In this document: piece after piece, positions 1 to 8,197 of the stretch
Numbering within the stretch: position 1 is the first letter of the stretch
Layout: the number at the start of each line of letters is the position of its first letter
Program-made: the position numbers and the translations under genes
Notes under the pieces: model-generated
What the model saw: the letters and a program-made list of their open reading frames with translations, nothing else
What the model was told of the DNA's origin: nothing
Database searches by the model: none
NCBI GenBank assembly: GCA_937892395.1
Contig: CALAGJ010000104.1
Span: forward strand, 1 to 20,111
From: an uncultured Parafilimonas sp.
GTDB lineage: Bacteria; Bacteroidota; Bacteroidia; Chitinophagales; Chitinophagaceae
DNA length: 20,111 bases
Direction: 5' to 3'

Positions 1-403
1 ACATGAAAAAAAGCAAGAAATAGCAGTACAATGTATAGCGCAGATAAAAAATTTTATCCTTTCGGGAAATTGGGATAACTACCGAAAAATACAATTAGCA
101 TAAAAGAAAATATAGATCCATAGAAGAATAAAATATTTCCTTCGGCGAAAAAAGGGAATTGCAAAAAAGTGAAATCATTCCCCGCAGGAGAAAATATTGT
201 TTAGAAAAATAAGATTCCTCATCTTAAAATTGAAAAGCATTTGATCTAGGTAAGATTAATGATAATTCAATTTTATTCTCCCCCTATCTGTTTGAAACAA
301 AATGGCATGAGCATCAGAATCCTGCTTTAACAAAACCGCCTTCTAATCCTTAACCCCAAAAGCATTTAATTTGCACCTTTTCACGGGGTGGGGATATTGG
401 TAA
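1..403. other. Gene-free A/T-rich leader region
   Basis: I see no open reading frame with protein-like content on either strand. The stretch is A-rich and contains small imperfect hairpins: TTATCC (54-59) facing GGATAA (73-78), with TTTC/GAAA inside it, and TTCC/GGGAA around TTCGGCGAA near 137-158. These resemble the small palindromes scattered in other intergenic parts of this window. No recognisable terminator or RNA gene was found. The serC promoter should lie in the last 60 bases, but no perfect TAnnTTTG element is present there; TTAATTTG at 366-373 is one base off. Confidence 0.5.
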
Positions 404-1477
404 ATGATGATGCATAATTTTAATTCTGGGCCTTCTATACTTCCAAAATCAGTTTTGGAGCAGGCTGCTATGGCCATCCATGATTTTAATAATAGTGGCT
501 TATCTATATTAGAAATTGGTCATCGCACACCTACTTTTGTGGCTGTGATGGAAGAAGCTCGGCATCTTGCAAAACAGTTGATGCAGCTGAATGAAGATTA
601 TGAAGTATTGTTTCTGCATGGTGGTGCCACCACACAGTTTATGCAAGTACCCATGAACCTGTTAGATGAACAAAAAATTGGGGCCTATTGTATCAATGGT
701 ATTTGGGGAACTAAGGCCGAAAAAGAAGCACGTCATTTTGGGCAAACTTTTGTTGCTGCTGATACTGCTATCAGCAATCATACTTTTATAGAAAAAGAAT
801 TGAAAACACAGGAGCATGCTGTTTATTTACACTATACCACAAACAATACAGTTGAAGGTACTCAATGGCATAGCCTGCCAAATACATCATTGCCATTGAT
901 AGCTGATATGAGTAGCGATATATTTAGCAGGGAAATGGATTTTTCAAAGTTTGCTTTAATATATGCCGGTGCACAAAAGAATGCAGGAGCTGCAGGTGTA
1001 AACATGATTGTTGTAAAAAAAGAAGTCCTCGGCAAGGTAAATAAATCAATACCTGCTATCATGGATTATCAAAAACACATAGCTGCAGGCTCCTTATTAA
1101 ATACACCACCTGTATTTGCTGTGTATGTAAGTTTACTCACTATGCGTTGGATTCTGGCAGAAGGTGGGTTGAAAGAAATGGAGCAAAGAGCAAAACAACG
1201 ATCAGCATTACTATATGATACGGTAGATCAGCTGACAATCTTTACACCACGTGTACATACAGAAGATAGAAGCCTGATGAATATTACATTTGAAATAAAA
1301 GACAAGACGATTGAAAATTTATTTCTGGAAGAATGTAAAGAGCAGGGTATGGTGGGTATAAAAGGATACCGTACCATAGGCGGATTGAGGGTTAGTTTAT
1401 ACAACGCTATGCCCATGAGTAGTGTAGTAGCATTATGCCAAATGATGACTGACTTCAACAGGCGATATGCCAATTAA
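404..1477 (+). CDS. serC: Phosphoserine aminotransferase
   Basis: SerC is a class-V PLP aminotransferase that converts 3-phosphohydroxypyruvate and glutamate to phosphoserine; it also acts in the DXP-dependent PLP pathway. The protein has 357 residues, close to the 355-362 usual for the family. The N-terminal HNFNSGPSILP matches the family opening, HGGATTQF (about 72-79) and the NGIWGTKAEKEA stretch form the substrate and cofactor pocket, and AGAQKNAG carries the Schiff-base lysine K192. Three ATG codons stand in a row (404, 407, 410). The first gives the same length before HNF as MKKHNF-type homologues, but 410 is possible. The gene leads a plus-strand run with DUF1015 25 bp downstream. No serA lies between them, although in related genomes serC and serA are often adjacent (from memory). 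Confidence 0.96.
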   Translation: MMMHNFNSGPSILPKSVLEQAAMAIHDFNNSGLSILEIGHRTPTFVAVMEEARHLAKQLMQLNEDYEVLFLHGGATTQFMQVPMNLLDEQKIGAYCINGIWGTKAEKEARHFGQTFVAADTAISNHTFIEKELKTQEHAVYLHYTTNNTVEGTQWHSLPNTSLPLIADMSSDIFSREMDFSKFALIYAGAQKNAGAAGVNMIVVKKEVLGKVNKSIPAIMDYQKHIAAGSLLNTPPVFAVYVSLLTMRWILAEGGLKEMEQRAKQRSALLYDTVDQLTIFTPRVHTEDRSLMNITFEIKDKTIENLFLEECKEQGMVGIKGYRTIGGLRVSLYNAMPMSSVVALCQMMTDFNRRYAN

Positions 1478-1502
1478 AAAAAATCAATAAGAATATTATT
1501 AC

Positions 1503-2732
1503 ATGTCGATAATAAAACCATTTAAAGCATTACGTCCGCAGGCACAGTTTGCAAAAGCAGTAGCCAGCCGTCCTTATGATGTGCTCAATAGTGCCGAAGC
1601 AAAAATTGAAGCACAGGGCAATCCAAGTTCATTTTTACATATTACAAAAAGTGAAATAGATCTTCCGGAAAATACCGATCATTACAGCGCAGCTGTATAT
1701 GAAAGAGCAAAAGAAAATCTAGATGCATTCATAAAAAGAGATATTCTGTACAAAGAAGATAAGGAATGTTATTATCTATACAGGCTTATCATGAATGGAC
1801 ATAGCCAAACTGGGCTTGTGGCCGTAAGTAGTATAGATGATTACGAAAATGGCCTCATAAAAAAACATGAATTTACAAGACCGGACAAAGAGCTGGATCG
1901 AATCACACATATAAAAACAACCCGTGCCCAAACTGGCAATGTATTTCTGGCTTATAGAAATGTAGTTGCTTTAGATCAGTTGATTGAAAAATGGATGCTT
2001 CAAAGATCTCCGGTTTACGATTTTGTGGCAGAAGATGGCATTCAACACAGCATCTGGATTATCAACGACAGCACCTCCATAGAAACCATAACAACTATTT
2101 TTAAAACAGATGTGCCTTGCACATACATTGCAGATGGACACCATAGAGCAGCATCCGCTGCCAAAGTGAGGGCTGCAATGGGTGCAGATGCAAATGAGGA
2201 TGCAGGATATTTTCTTACTACATTATTCCCGGCCAGTCAATTATCTATTTGGGATTATAACAGGGTTATCAAATCTTTAAATGGATTAGATGCAGCATCG
2301 TTTTTAGCTGTTTTAAAAGAAGATTTTGATATCACTGAAAATGGAACAGTGGCCTTTAAACCTGCTGCACCACATGAGTTTGGATTGTATATGGATAAAA
2401 AATGGTATCGCCTCCAATCAAAGCCCGGCACATGGACAGACGATGCTACAGGCGTGTTGGATATTTCCATTATGCAGGAAAAAATACTTTCCAAGCATTT
2501 GAATATTCATGACCAACGTACCGATAAAAATATAGATTTTGTGGGTGGTATTCGTGGCCTATCAGAATTGGAGCGCAGAGTGGACAGTGGAGAAATGGCC
2601 ATAGCAATCAGTCTATATCCGGTTACTATGAATCAACTTTTTGCGATAGCAGATTCCGGTGCAGTAATGCCACCAAAAAGTACCTGGTTTGAACCCAAAC
2701 TTAGGGATGGATTATTAACTCATTTGATATAA
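1503..2732 (+). CDS. DUF1015 family protein
   Basis: A 409-residue cytoplasmic protein recognisable as DUF1015 by its N-terminal KPFKALRPQ and SRPYDVLNSAEA and by the central motif ADGHHRAASAAK (about 211-222). No signal peptide or membrane segment is visible. The family is repeatedly found beside serC/serA in Bacteroidota, as here (25 bp after serC), which suggests a role connected with serine metabolism. The DGHHR motif resembles the nucleotide-binding signature of the ParB/sulfiredoxin fold, which includes the archaeal free-serine kinase SerK. A serine-kinase-like or phosphoserine-related role is therefore an inference, not something the sequence proves. The TPR gene starts 5 bp downstream, so the genes are probably co-transcribed. 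Confidence 0.9.
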   Translation: MSIIKPFKALRPQAQFAKAVASRPYDVLNSAEAKIEAQGNPSSFLHITKSEIDLPENTDHYSAAVYERAKENLDAFIKRDILYKEDKECYYLYRLIMNGHSQTGLVAVSSIDDYENGLIKKHEFTRPDKELDRITHIKTTRAQTGNVFLAYRNVVALDQLIEKWMLQRSPVYDFVAEDGIQHSIWIINDSTSIETITTIFKTDVPCTYIADGHHRAASAAKVRAAMGADANEDAGYFLTTLFPASQLSIWDYNRVIKSLNGLDAASFLAVLKEDFDITENGTVAFKPAAPHEFGLYMDKKWYRLQSKPGTWTDDATGVLDISIMQEKILSKHLNIHDQRTDKNIDFVGGIRGLSELERRVDSGEMAIAISLYPVTMNQLFAIADSGAVMPPKSTWFEPKLRDGLLTHLI

Positions 2733-2737
2733 ATTGT

Positions 2738-3745
2738 ATGAAAGCATTGCTCAATATTTTTTTGTGTTGTTTATTGTCTTTTTCTGTTGTAGCTCAGGGC
2801 GAAGTAGATGCTATGCGCAAAGCAGCACAAAGCAAAATGCAGGAAAATAAATTTGATGAAGCTTTGCAAATATTAGCATCTGCACTTTTGGTATCTCCGG
2901 GCAATGTAGATGTGATGAAAGATCAAATGTTTTATGCATTCCTAAGTAGGGATTATGCAAAGTCCATTGATATTGGAAAAGAGCTCATTACAAATCCAGC
3001 TTCCGATGCACAGGCATTTCAGATTTTGGGTATGTGTTATAAAGCCATTGCAGACACAAAGGAAGGAGATAAATTATATAGAGCAGGCATAAAAAAATTT
3101 CCGTCAAGCGGTGTGTTATATAGCGAGTATGGAGATATGCTCATGAGCAATAAAGATATATCCAATGCTATTAAGCAATGGGAAAAAGGAATAGAAATGG
3201 ACCCCGGTTATTCTGGAAATTATTACTATCTGAGTAAGCAATGTGCACAGAGCGGCAATATTATTTGGGGCCTACTATATGGTGAAATTTTTGTAAACAT
3301 AGAAAGCCTTACCAAAAGAACAGCAGAGATAAAAGCACAAGTAGCTGGTGGTTACCAAAAATTATTAGAGAATAAAAATGCAATTACTGCTTTAAAAAAG
3401 GATGGTACTGTATTTGAAAAAACAGTGGTAAAATGTTTATCCGCTGCGGCTTTGATAGCCGATGTACCTATGTCTGTAGAATCTTTGAGTGCATTCCGCA
3501 GCAGATTTATTTATTTGTGGAATAATGAAGCCCCCAGTATGCCCTTTCGATTATTTGAGCACCATACACAATTGTTGCAGGATGGCATGTTTGACGCATA
3601 CAACCAATGGCTTTTTCATGCTGCTGATGATGCAGATTATCAAAACTGGAAAGCCGAGCATGCTGCTGAAGACAGGGATTTTAGAACCTTTCAGCAAAAT
3701 GTGCTTTTCAAAATTCCAAAGGGTCAGTACTACACGCATAATTAA
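2738..3745 (+). CDS. Secreted tetratricopeptide-repeat protein
   Basis: A 335-residue protein with a clear Sec signal peptide: K2, a hydrophobic core LLNIFLCCLLSFSVV, and likely cleavage after VAQ near residue 20. The mature part contains helical TPR-like units over about residues 21-170. Examples are FDEALQILASALLVSPGN, YAKSIDIGKELITNPAS and ISNAIKQWEKGIEMDPGY, which show the typical W/L-G-Y-A-x-P spacing. The C-terminal half has no motif I recognise. It probably acts as a periplasmic or surface-exposed scaffold, but no partner can be named. It starts 5 bp after the DUF1015 gene and ends 18 bp before cmoA, in an apparent operon. The exact function is unknown. Confidence 0.8.
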   Translation: MKALLNIFLCCLLSFSVVAQGEVDAMRKAAQSKMQENKFDEALQILASALLVSPGNVDVMKDQMFYAFLSRDYAKSIDIGKELITNPASDAQAFQILGMCYKAIADTKEGDKLYRAGIKKFPSSGVLYSEYGDMLMSNKDISNAIKQWEKGIEMDPGYSGNYYYLSKQCAQSGNIIWGLLYGEIFVNIESLTKRTAEIKAQVAGGYQKLLENKNAITALKKDGTVFEKTVVKCLSAAALIADVPMSVESLSAFRSRFIYLWNNEAPSMPFRLFEHHTQLLQDGMFDAYNQWLFHAADDADYQNWKAEHAAEDRDFRTFQQNVLFKIPKGQYYTHN

Positions 3746-3763
3746 TCGTTTAAATATCTAAAG

Positions 3764-4492
3764 ATGCCGGAAGATAAAGTTTTTGATCAGGAAATTACAA
3801 ATGCCGCAGACTTCAAGTTTGGCGCTACCGTAGCCAATGTATTTGATGATATGGTAAACCGCTCCGTGCCTTACTATGGAGAGATGCAGCGTATGACCGC
3901 AGAGCTTGCCGCTAACCATGCCCGCAGTGGTACAAATGTGTATGACCTTGGCTGCAGCACCGGTACTACAATGATTGGTATGAATACCTTAGTGCCAGAT
4001 GATATTTGTTTTATTGGTGTGGATGATAGTGAAGAAATGCTGGCCAAATGCAAAACAAAACTTCAGAATGCAGGGTTTAAACGCCCCTACGATTTGGTAG
4101 TAGCAGATTTGAATCAAGGACTGTCCATAAATAATGCCTCAGTGGTTGTACTCTGCTTAACCTTACAATTTGTACGACCCATACACAGGGAGCGATTACT
4201 CAAAACAGTTTCCGCAGGATTAAATGAAGGTGGTGTATTGATTCTTATTGAAAAAATACTTGCTGAAGAAACCAATTTCAATCGTGATTTTATTCGATAT
4301 TATTATGATATGAAAAGACGCCATAACTACAGTGAAATGGAGATAGCTCAAAAAAGAGAAGCACTCGAAAATATATTAATCCCTTATAAGCTCAGTGAAG
4401 ATATTTTGTTATTGAAAGAAACGGGTTTCGGCACAGTAGAAACATTTTTTAAGTGGTACAACTTTGCAGGATTGATAGCAGTAAAAAAATAA
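3764..4492 (+). CDS. cmoA: Carboxy-S-adenosyl-L-methionine synthase
   Basis: CmoA converts SAM and prephenate to carboxy-SAM, the donor used by CmoB to make the wobble base cmo5U in tRNA. The 242-residue protein follows the E. coli enzyme closely. FDDMVNRSVPYYGEM matches the N-terminal FPDMIQRSVPGYS region, VYDLGCSTGTTMIG (about 59-72) is SAM motif I, and GVDDSEEML is the acidic loop. VVLCLTLQFVRP matches the E. coli VVLNFTLQF segment. YSEMEIAQKREALENIL retains the arginine after QK that binds the carboxylate in the E. coli protein. The identification is strong. A cmoB gene does not follow; the next gene, 3 bp away, is an unrelated membrane methyltransferase. Confidence 0.92.
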   Translation: MPEDKVFDQEITNAADFKFGATVANVFDDMVNRSVPYYGEMQRMTAELAANHARSGTNVYDLGCSTGTTMIGMNTLVPDDICFIGVDDSEEMLAKCKTKLQNAGFKRPYDLVVADLNQGLSINNASVVVLCLTLQFVRPIHRERLLKTVSAGLNEGGVLILIEKILAEETNFNRDFIRYYYDMKRRHNYSEMEIAQKREALENILIPYKLSEDILLLKETGFGTVETFFKWYNFAGLIAVKK

Positions 4493-4495
4493 ATT

Positions 4496-5221
4496 ATGGT
4501 AGCCATAGGAAATTTCTTTTTTAAATATCGCAACTGGATTTTTATCCTCTTTTATGCTGCTTTATTCCTCCCATCTCCACCATTATTTTCAAAGGATATT
4601 TTTGGTGCCGGTTACCTTTGGTTTCCAATTGCCGCAGGCATCATCATTACTGTTTCTGGACAGCTCATACGTGGCCTCACCATTGGATTGGCATATATTG
4701 TAAGAGGAGGAAAAGAAGGCAAACCTTATGCAGATGGACTGGTAACCACGGGTATATTTACCCATTGTAGAAATCCCCTCTATGTGGGCAATATTCTCAT
4801 GTTACTTGGTGTAGGCATTTTGGCCAATTCATTGTTTTATGTGGGCGTCATGATACCGTTATTTCTTTTTATCTATCAAGCAATAGTACTGGCAGAAGAA
4901 AATTTTTTAAGGGGAAAATTTGGACCAGGTTTTAATGCTTATTGCAAAGATGTAAACAGGTGGTGGCCAAAACTATCAGGCTTAGGCACAACCCTTACGA
5001 GTATGGAGTTTAAGTGGAAGCGCTGGATACTCAAAGAGCATACTACACAATATATTTGGCTGGCCGGCATCTTTCTAATTCTATGGTTAAAATATCCCGA
5101 ATTAAGCAATGAGGACAATGCACTGCGCAATCAGTATATCATCATCAGTCTAAGTATTTTGACCTTCATTTACATACTGGTTAGGGTGCTTAAAAAAACT
5201 GGAAAAATGAAGGAAGATTGA
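4496..5221 (+). CDS. Isoprenylcysteine carboxyl methyltransferase-like membrane methyltransferase (ICMT/PEMT family)
   Basis: A 241-residue integral membrane protein. Hydrophobic segments lie at about residues 10-28, 40-65, 95-130, 180-200 and 212-228. The family signature is present: THCRNPLYVGNILMLLGVGI (about 89-108), then AEENFLRGKFGPGFNAYC and VNRWWPKL, matching the RNPxY, EExxL and Y-x(n)-V-x-R-x-x-P pattern of ICMT/PEMT enzymes. These use SAM to methylate lipids or small hydrophobic substrates; bacterial members are mostly uncharacterised and isoprenylcysteine is unlikely as the substrate. It starts 3 bp after cmoA and is the last gene of the run. No terminator hairpin was found behind it; a decayed transposase follows. 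Confidence 0.85.
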   Translation: MVAIGNFFFKYRNWIFILFYAALFLPSPPLFSKDIFGAGYLWFPIAAGIIITVSGQLIRGLTIGLAYIVRGGKEGKPYADGLVTTGIFTHCRNPLYVGNILMLLGVGILANSLFYVGVMIPLFLFIYQAIVLAEENFLRGKFGPGFNAYCKDVNRWWPKLSGLGTTLTSMEFKWKRWILKEHTTQYIWLAGIFLILWLKYPELSNEDNALRNQYIIISLSILTFIYILVRVLKKTGKMKED

Positions 5222-5256
5222 TTATTCAAGTCCGCATTCATAGTCATAAAAAATAG

Positions 5257-5631
5257 CATTGTTCTTTCCTGCTTTGCAGCATCTATCAATTCAATTTCGA
5301 TATATGTATTTTAGCCTTCGGCAATGGTTACCAATACATTCGCTGTGGGTGTAAAGAAAGTATTAAAGGCAGAACCTGTTTTTATAAACGATGTAAAAAA
5401 TGTAGATACGATGAAAGTGCATCACCAAAATTAAAAAAAGAAATGAAGATAGAAACACGAAAGTCTGATAAAGGAAAAGCAATGGAAGAACTGCATAAAC
5501 AAATTATTTTATTCAAGAATTGGCTCAGAGAAACACATCACAAATGCTCGAAACTATTATTACCAAAATATTTGAATGAATATAAGTTCAGGTTCAATAA
5601 TCGAAACAGAAGGCACACAATTTTTAATTGA
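5257..5631 (+). pseudogene. IS1595-family transposase remnant (internally deleted)
   Basis: One frame is open from 5257, just after an in-frame TAG at 5254, to TGA at 5629-5631. Its first half resembles the N-terminal zinc ribbon of IS1595/ISXO2-type transposases (GYQYIRCGCKESIKG, then YKRCKKCRYDES). Its second half matches their C-terminus: FKNWLRETHHKCSK, then LLLPKYLNEYKFRFNNRN. The DDE catalytic region that should lie between them is gone, leaving about 375 bp where about 900 are expected. The first cysteine expected in the ribbon (CPxC) is a tyrosine, TAC instead of TGC. There is no plausible start codon at the N-terminal end; the only ATG-initiated part is 5443-5631. A dead remnant is the most economical reading. 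Confidence 0.75.
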
Positions 5632-5648
5632 TTAATTGATCAATTAAT
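5631..5648. repeat. 18-bp perfect palindrome behind the transposase remnant
   Basis: ATTAATTGATCAATTAAT is identical to its reverse complement and overlaps the last base of the transposase stop codon. It has no loop and no T-tract, so it is not a standard terminator. It could be a recombination-scar end or a protein-binding site. No function is shown. Confidence 0.6.
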
Positions 5649-5863
5649 GCATTATCAACCACAACCTTATGCCCAGCTAAAATGCATTTGCGAATGAAAT
5701 ACATACTTCTAAAACTAAAAACTGTATAAAATTTTAAAGAAATAAATATCATACAGCATGCTGAATCTGAGCCATCTGCATTATTTAAGAATGGATGCTT
5801 TGTAAAAATGGTATTTTGTTGCTTTTTGTAGCATACCTTAATTTAGCAGCCTTAATAAAAAAT
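5649..5863. other. Non-coding region upstream of bioB
   Basis: A/T-rich and without a protein-like frame. The expected bioB promoter is not clear: TACCTTAA at 5834-5841 is a partial match to the Bacteroidota -7 element TAnnTTTG, about 22 bp before the bioB start codon. No biotin-repressor (BirA) box could be recognised by eye. Confidence 0.3.
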
Positions 5864-6847
5864 ATGAAGCAAATTAGTAATGACTGGACCATTTCACAAA
5901 TTGAAGATATTTATAATACCCCTTTATTAGAATTAGTATTTCGTGCTGCTACCATGCATAGGCAGTATAATGATACGGCAGAAGTACAGGTATGTACTTT
6001 ACTAAGCATTAAAACCGGTGGTTGTGCGGAGGATTGTTCCTATTGTCCTCAAGCTGCCCGATACCATACGGATGTAAGTGTGCAAGCTTTAATGCAAAAA
6101 GATACTGTTTTGGAATATGCTCAAAAAGCAAAAGATGCAGGAAGTACAAGGTTTTGCATGGGTGCAGCTTGGAGAGAAGTGCGTGACAATAGAGATTTTG
6201 ACAGAGTCATAGAAATGGTAAAAAGTGTAAATGAAATGGGTATGGAAGTATGCTGCACGCTGGGTATGCTTACAGAAACTCAGGCTAAAAAATTAGCAGA
6301 AGCCGGACTTCATGCTTATAACCACAACTTAGATACTTCTGATGAATATTATGGTGAAATAATCAGTACCAGAACATATAATGATCGATTAGAAACACTT
6401 GATCATGTACGGAAAGCGGGAGTAACTGTGTGTTGTGGGGGAATAATTGGTCTCGGCGAATCGCATGCGGATCGGATTAAAATGCTGCATACTTTGGCTA
6501 CGATGCCTACCCACCCGGAAAGTGTGCCCATCAATGCATTGGTGCCTGTTAAAGGGACGCCATTGGAGCACAATCAAAAAGTAGATGTATGGGATATGGT
6601 ACGAATGATTGCTACTGCACGCATTCTTATGCCTGCTACTATGGTAAGGCTTAGTGCGGGTAGAATGGATATGACTATTTCTGAGCAGGCATTTTGTTTT
6701 ATGGCTGGCGCCAATTCAATATTTGCAGGGGATAAATTATTGACAACACCTAATCCTTCTTTTGAAACAGATAATCAAATGTTTGATTTGCTCGGATTAA
6801 AACCACGTGTGGCTTTTAAAGAATCCAAGGAGATGGTTATGGGGTAG
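5864..6847 (+). CDS. bioB: Biotin synthase
   Basis: BioB is a radical-SAM enzyme that inserts sulfur into dethiobiotin, the last step of biotin synthesis. The ATG at 5864 gives 327 residues starting MKQISNDWT, in line with the family. An in-frame ATG at 5795 would add 23 hydrophobic residues that homologues lack. The radical-SAM cysteines are C54, C58 and C61 in GGCAEDCSYC. The second [2Fe-2S] site is also complete: cysteines in RFCMGAAW, VCCTLG and VCCGGIIGLGE, and the arginine ligand region RLSAGRMDM. No other bio gene is in the window, so this copy stands alone between a transposase scar and a convergent DUF1343 gene 28 bp away. Confidence 0.96.
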   Translation: MKQISNDWTISQIEDIYNTPLLELVFRAATMHRQYNDTAEVQVCTLLSIKTGGCAEDCSYCPQAARYHTDVSVQALMQKDTVLEYAQKAKDAGSTRFCMGAAWREVRDNRDFDRVIEMVKSVNEMGMEVCCTLGMLTETQAKKLAEAGLHAYNHNLDTSDEYYGEIISTRTYNDRLETLDHVRKAGVTVCCGGIIGLGESHADRIKMLHTLATMPTHPESVPINALVPVKGTPLEHNQKVDVWDMVRMIATARILMPATMVRLSAGRMDMTISEQAFCFMAGANSIFAGDKLLTTPNPSFETDNQMFDLLGLKPRVAFKESKEMVMG

Positions 6848-6875
6848 TCAAATTGTTCATTTTTTACAGATATTC

Positions 6876-8159
6876 TTAATCCGGATATAATAAATATTTA
6901 GCACGAATTGCTTTGAACTTTTCAATTGAAGCCTGCCATGTTTTTCTGATTTCAGATTCGGAAATTCCTGCCACTATTTGCTTTTGTAAATCATCATTGC
7001 CAGCCAGTTTATTAAAGAAATAATCCTTTGTTTTTCCCGATGAAGGTTGAAGAAAGAATGCTTCCTTCTTTGGAAAAAGTTGATATGCATCCATAAGATA
7101 CTTCAATTGTATTTGATGGTTGAATTCATGAAGCAATTGCCTTGTATCACTACTTATCTGCCAACCATAGCATATTTGATTTTCATGTTTGGGATGCGCA
7201 GAACCTACATTTGCCGTAGGCATAAATGAAAATAAATGTTTATTATAATCAGGATGTCCAAATATAAGAAATGGAGTAGGGGTGCCTCTGCCTTCACTCA
7301 GTACTGTGCCTTCAAAAAAACAGGTAGAAGGATAGGCGTAAATTTCAGCCATCGTATTTAAGTTTGGAGATGGTGCTATTGGCAACAGATATTTTGATTG
7401 GTGCGTATAATTTGTACACTTTATGAGTTGTATTTGGGATGCTGTATTTGTAAAATTTTCTGCCTTTTGATAATCATGAAAACGTTGATTGGCAACTTCG
7501 GACTGAAGCCACCGTTCACCTGCTATCATCAACGCATATTCGCCAATAGTCATACCATACACTATTGGAATGGGCTGCATGCCTACAAAACTTTTAAAAG
7601 CGGTATCAAGCACCGGGCCATCAATATAAAAACCATTGGGATTGGGTCTGTCTAAAATCATTAGTGGTTTGGATTGTTCAAGTGCAGCCTCCATAAAATA
7701 TTGTAGTGAGGATATATAAGTATAAAATCTACATCCCACATCCTGTATATCAAAAAGAAGTAAATCAACATGTGCAAAATCATTAGCCGTAGGCTTCATT
7801 TTTTTTCCATAGAGTGATATTACGGGAATACCTGTACGTTCATCTATATAATCTCCAGTAGGTGCACCAGCTTCTGCAGTTCCCCTAAAGCCATGCTCTG
7901 GTGCATATATACAGGTTACGTTTATGCCGCTTGATACCAAACTATCAACTAAATGTGTAGTGCCAATAACTGAGGTATGATTTGAAAACACACCAATTCT
8001 TTTGTTTGCTAATAATGGGAAATAAATTTCTGTGAGGTATGCTCCGGGCACAGGTGCATCACTTATGATAGCTGATGTCGTATGTGGCTTAAAGGATTTA
8101 CAGCCTATGCTACAAAAAGCTATGAGACCGATACAGTAAATTAGAATATTTTTTTGCAT
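6876..8159 (-). CDS. namZ: DUF1343 lipoprotein, NamZ-type exo-beta-N-acetylmuramidase family
   Basis: A 427-residue protein whose N-terminus is a lipoprotein signal: hydrophobic LIYCIGLIAFC, then SIGC with C20 as the lipidation site. The rest matches DUF1343, the family of the peptidoglycan-recycling enzyme NamZ, which removes terminal MurNAc from muropeptides. Visible motifs are KRIGVFSNHTSVIG, APEHGFRGTAEAG, FDIQDVGCRFYTYI, LDRPNPNG and the YGMTIGEYALM region. By homology it would act in the periplasm or outer membrane and release MurNAc for import. The gene is convergent with bioB, 28 bp apart, without a visible terminator hairpin. No other muropeptide-recycling gene (murQ, nagZ, amgK) is nearby. 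Enzyme activity is inferred from the family; the gene symbol is a family-level assignment. Confidence 0.85.
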   Translation of the reverse strand: MQKNILIYCIGLIAFCSIGCKSFKPHTTSAIISDAPVPGAYLTEIYFPLLANKRIGVFSNHTSVIGTTHLVDSLVSSGINVTCIYAPEHGFRGTAEAGAPTGDYIDERTGIPVISLYGKKMKPTANDFAHVDLLLFDIQDVGCRFYTYISSLQYFMEAALEQSKPLMILDRPNPNGFYIDGPVLDTAFKSFVGMQPIPIVYGMTIGEYALMIAGERWLQSEVANQRFHDYQKAENFTNTASQIQLIKCTNYTHQSKYLLPIAPSPNLNTMAEIYAYPSTCFFEGTVLSEGRGTPTPFLIFGHPDYNKHLFSFMPTANVGSAHPKHENQICYGWQISSDTRQLLHEFNHQIQLKYLMDAYQLFPKKEAFFLQPSSGKTKDYFFNKLAGNDDLQKQIVAGISESEIRKTWQASIEKFKAIRAKYLLYPD

Positions 8160-8197
8160 GGCGGGTGTAAGATGAGTGAAATTGATGAGGAAATGAT

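Noticed and set aside
5443..5631. 62-codon frame as an independent small gene
   Set aside because: It is the C-terminal part of the transposase remnant; the same frame continues upstream to 5257 with the zinc-ribbon half.
5795..5863. Longer bioB N-terminus with 23 extra residues
   Set aside because: The extension is hydrophobic and absent from biotin synthases; the ATG at 5864 gives the family start.
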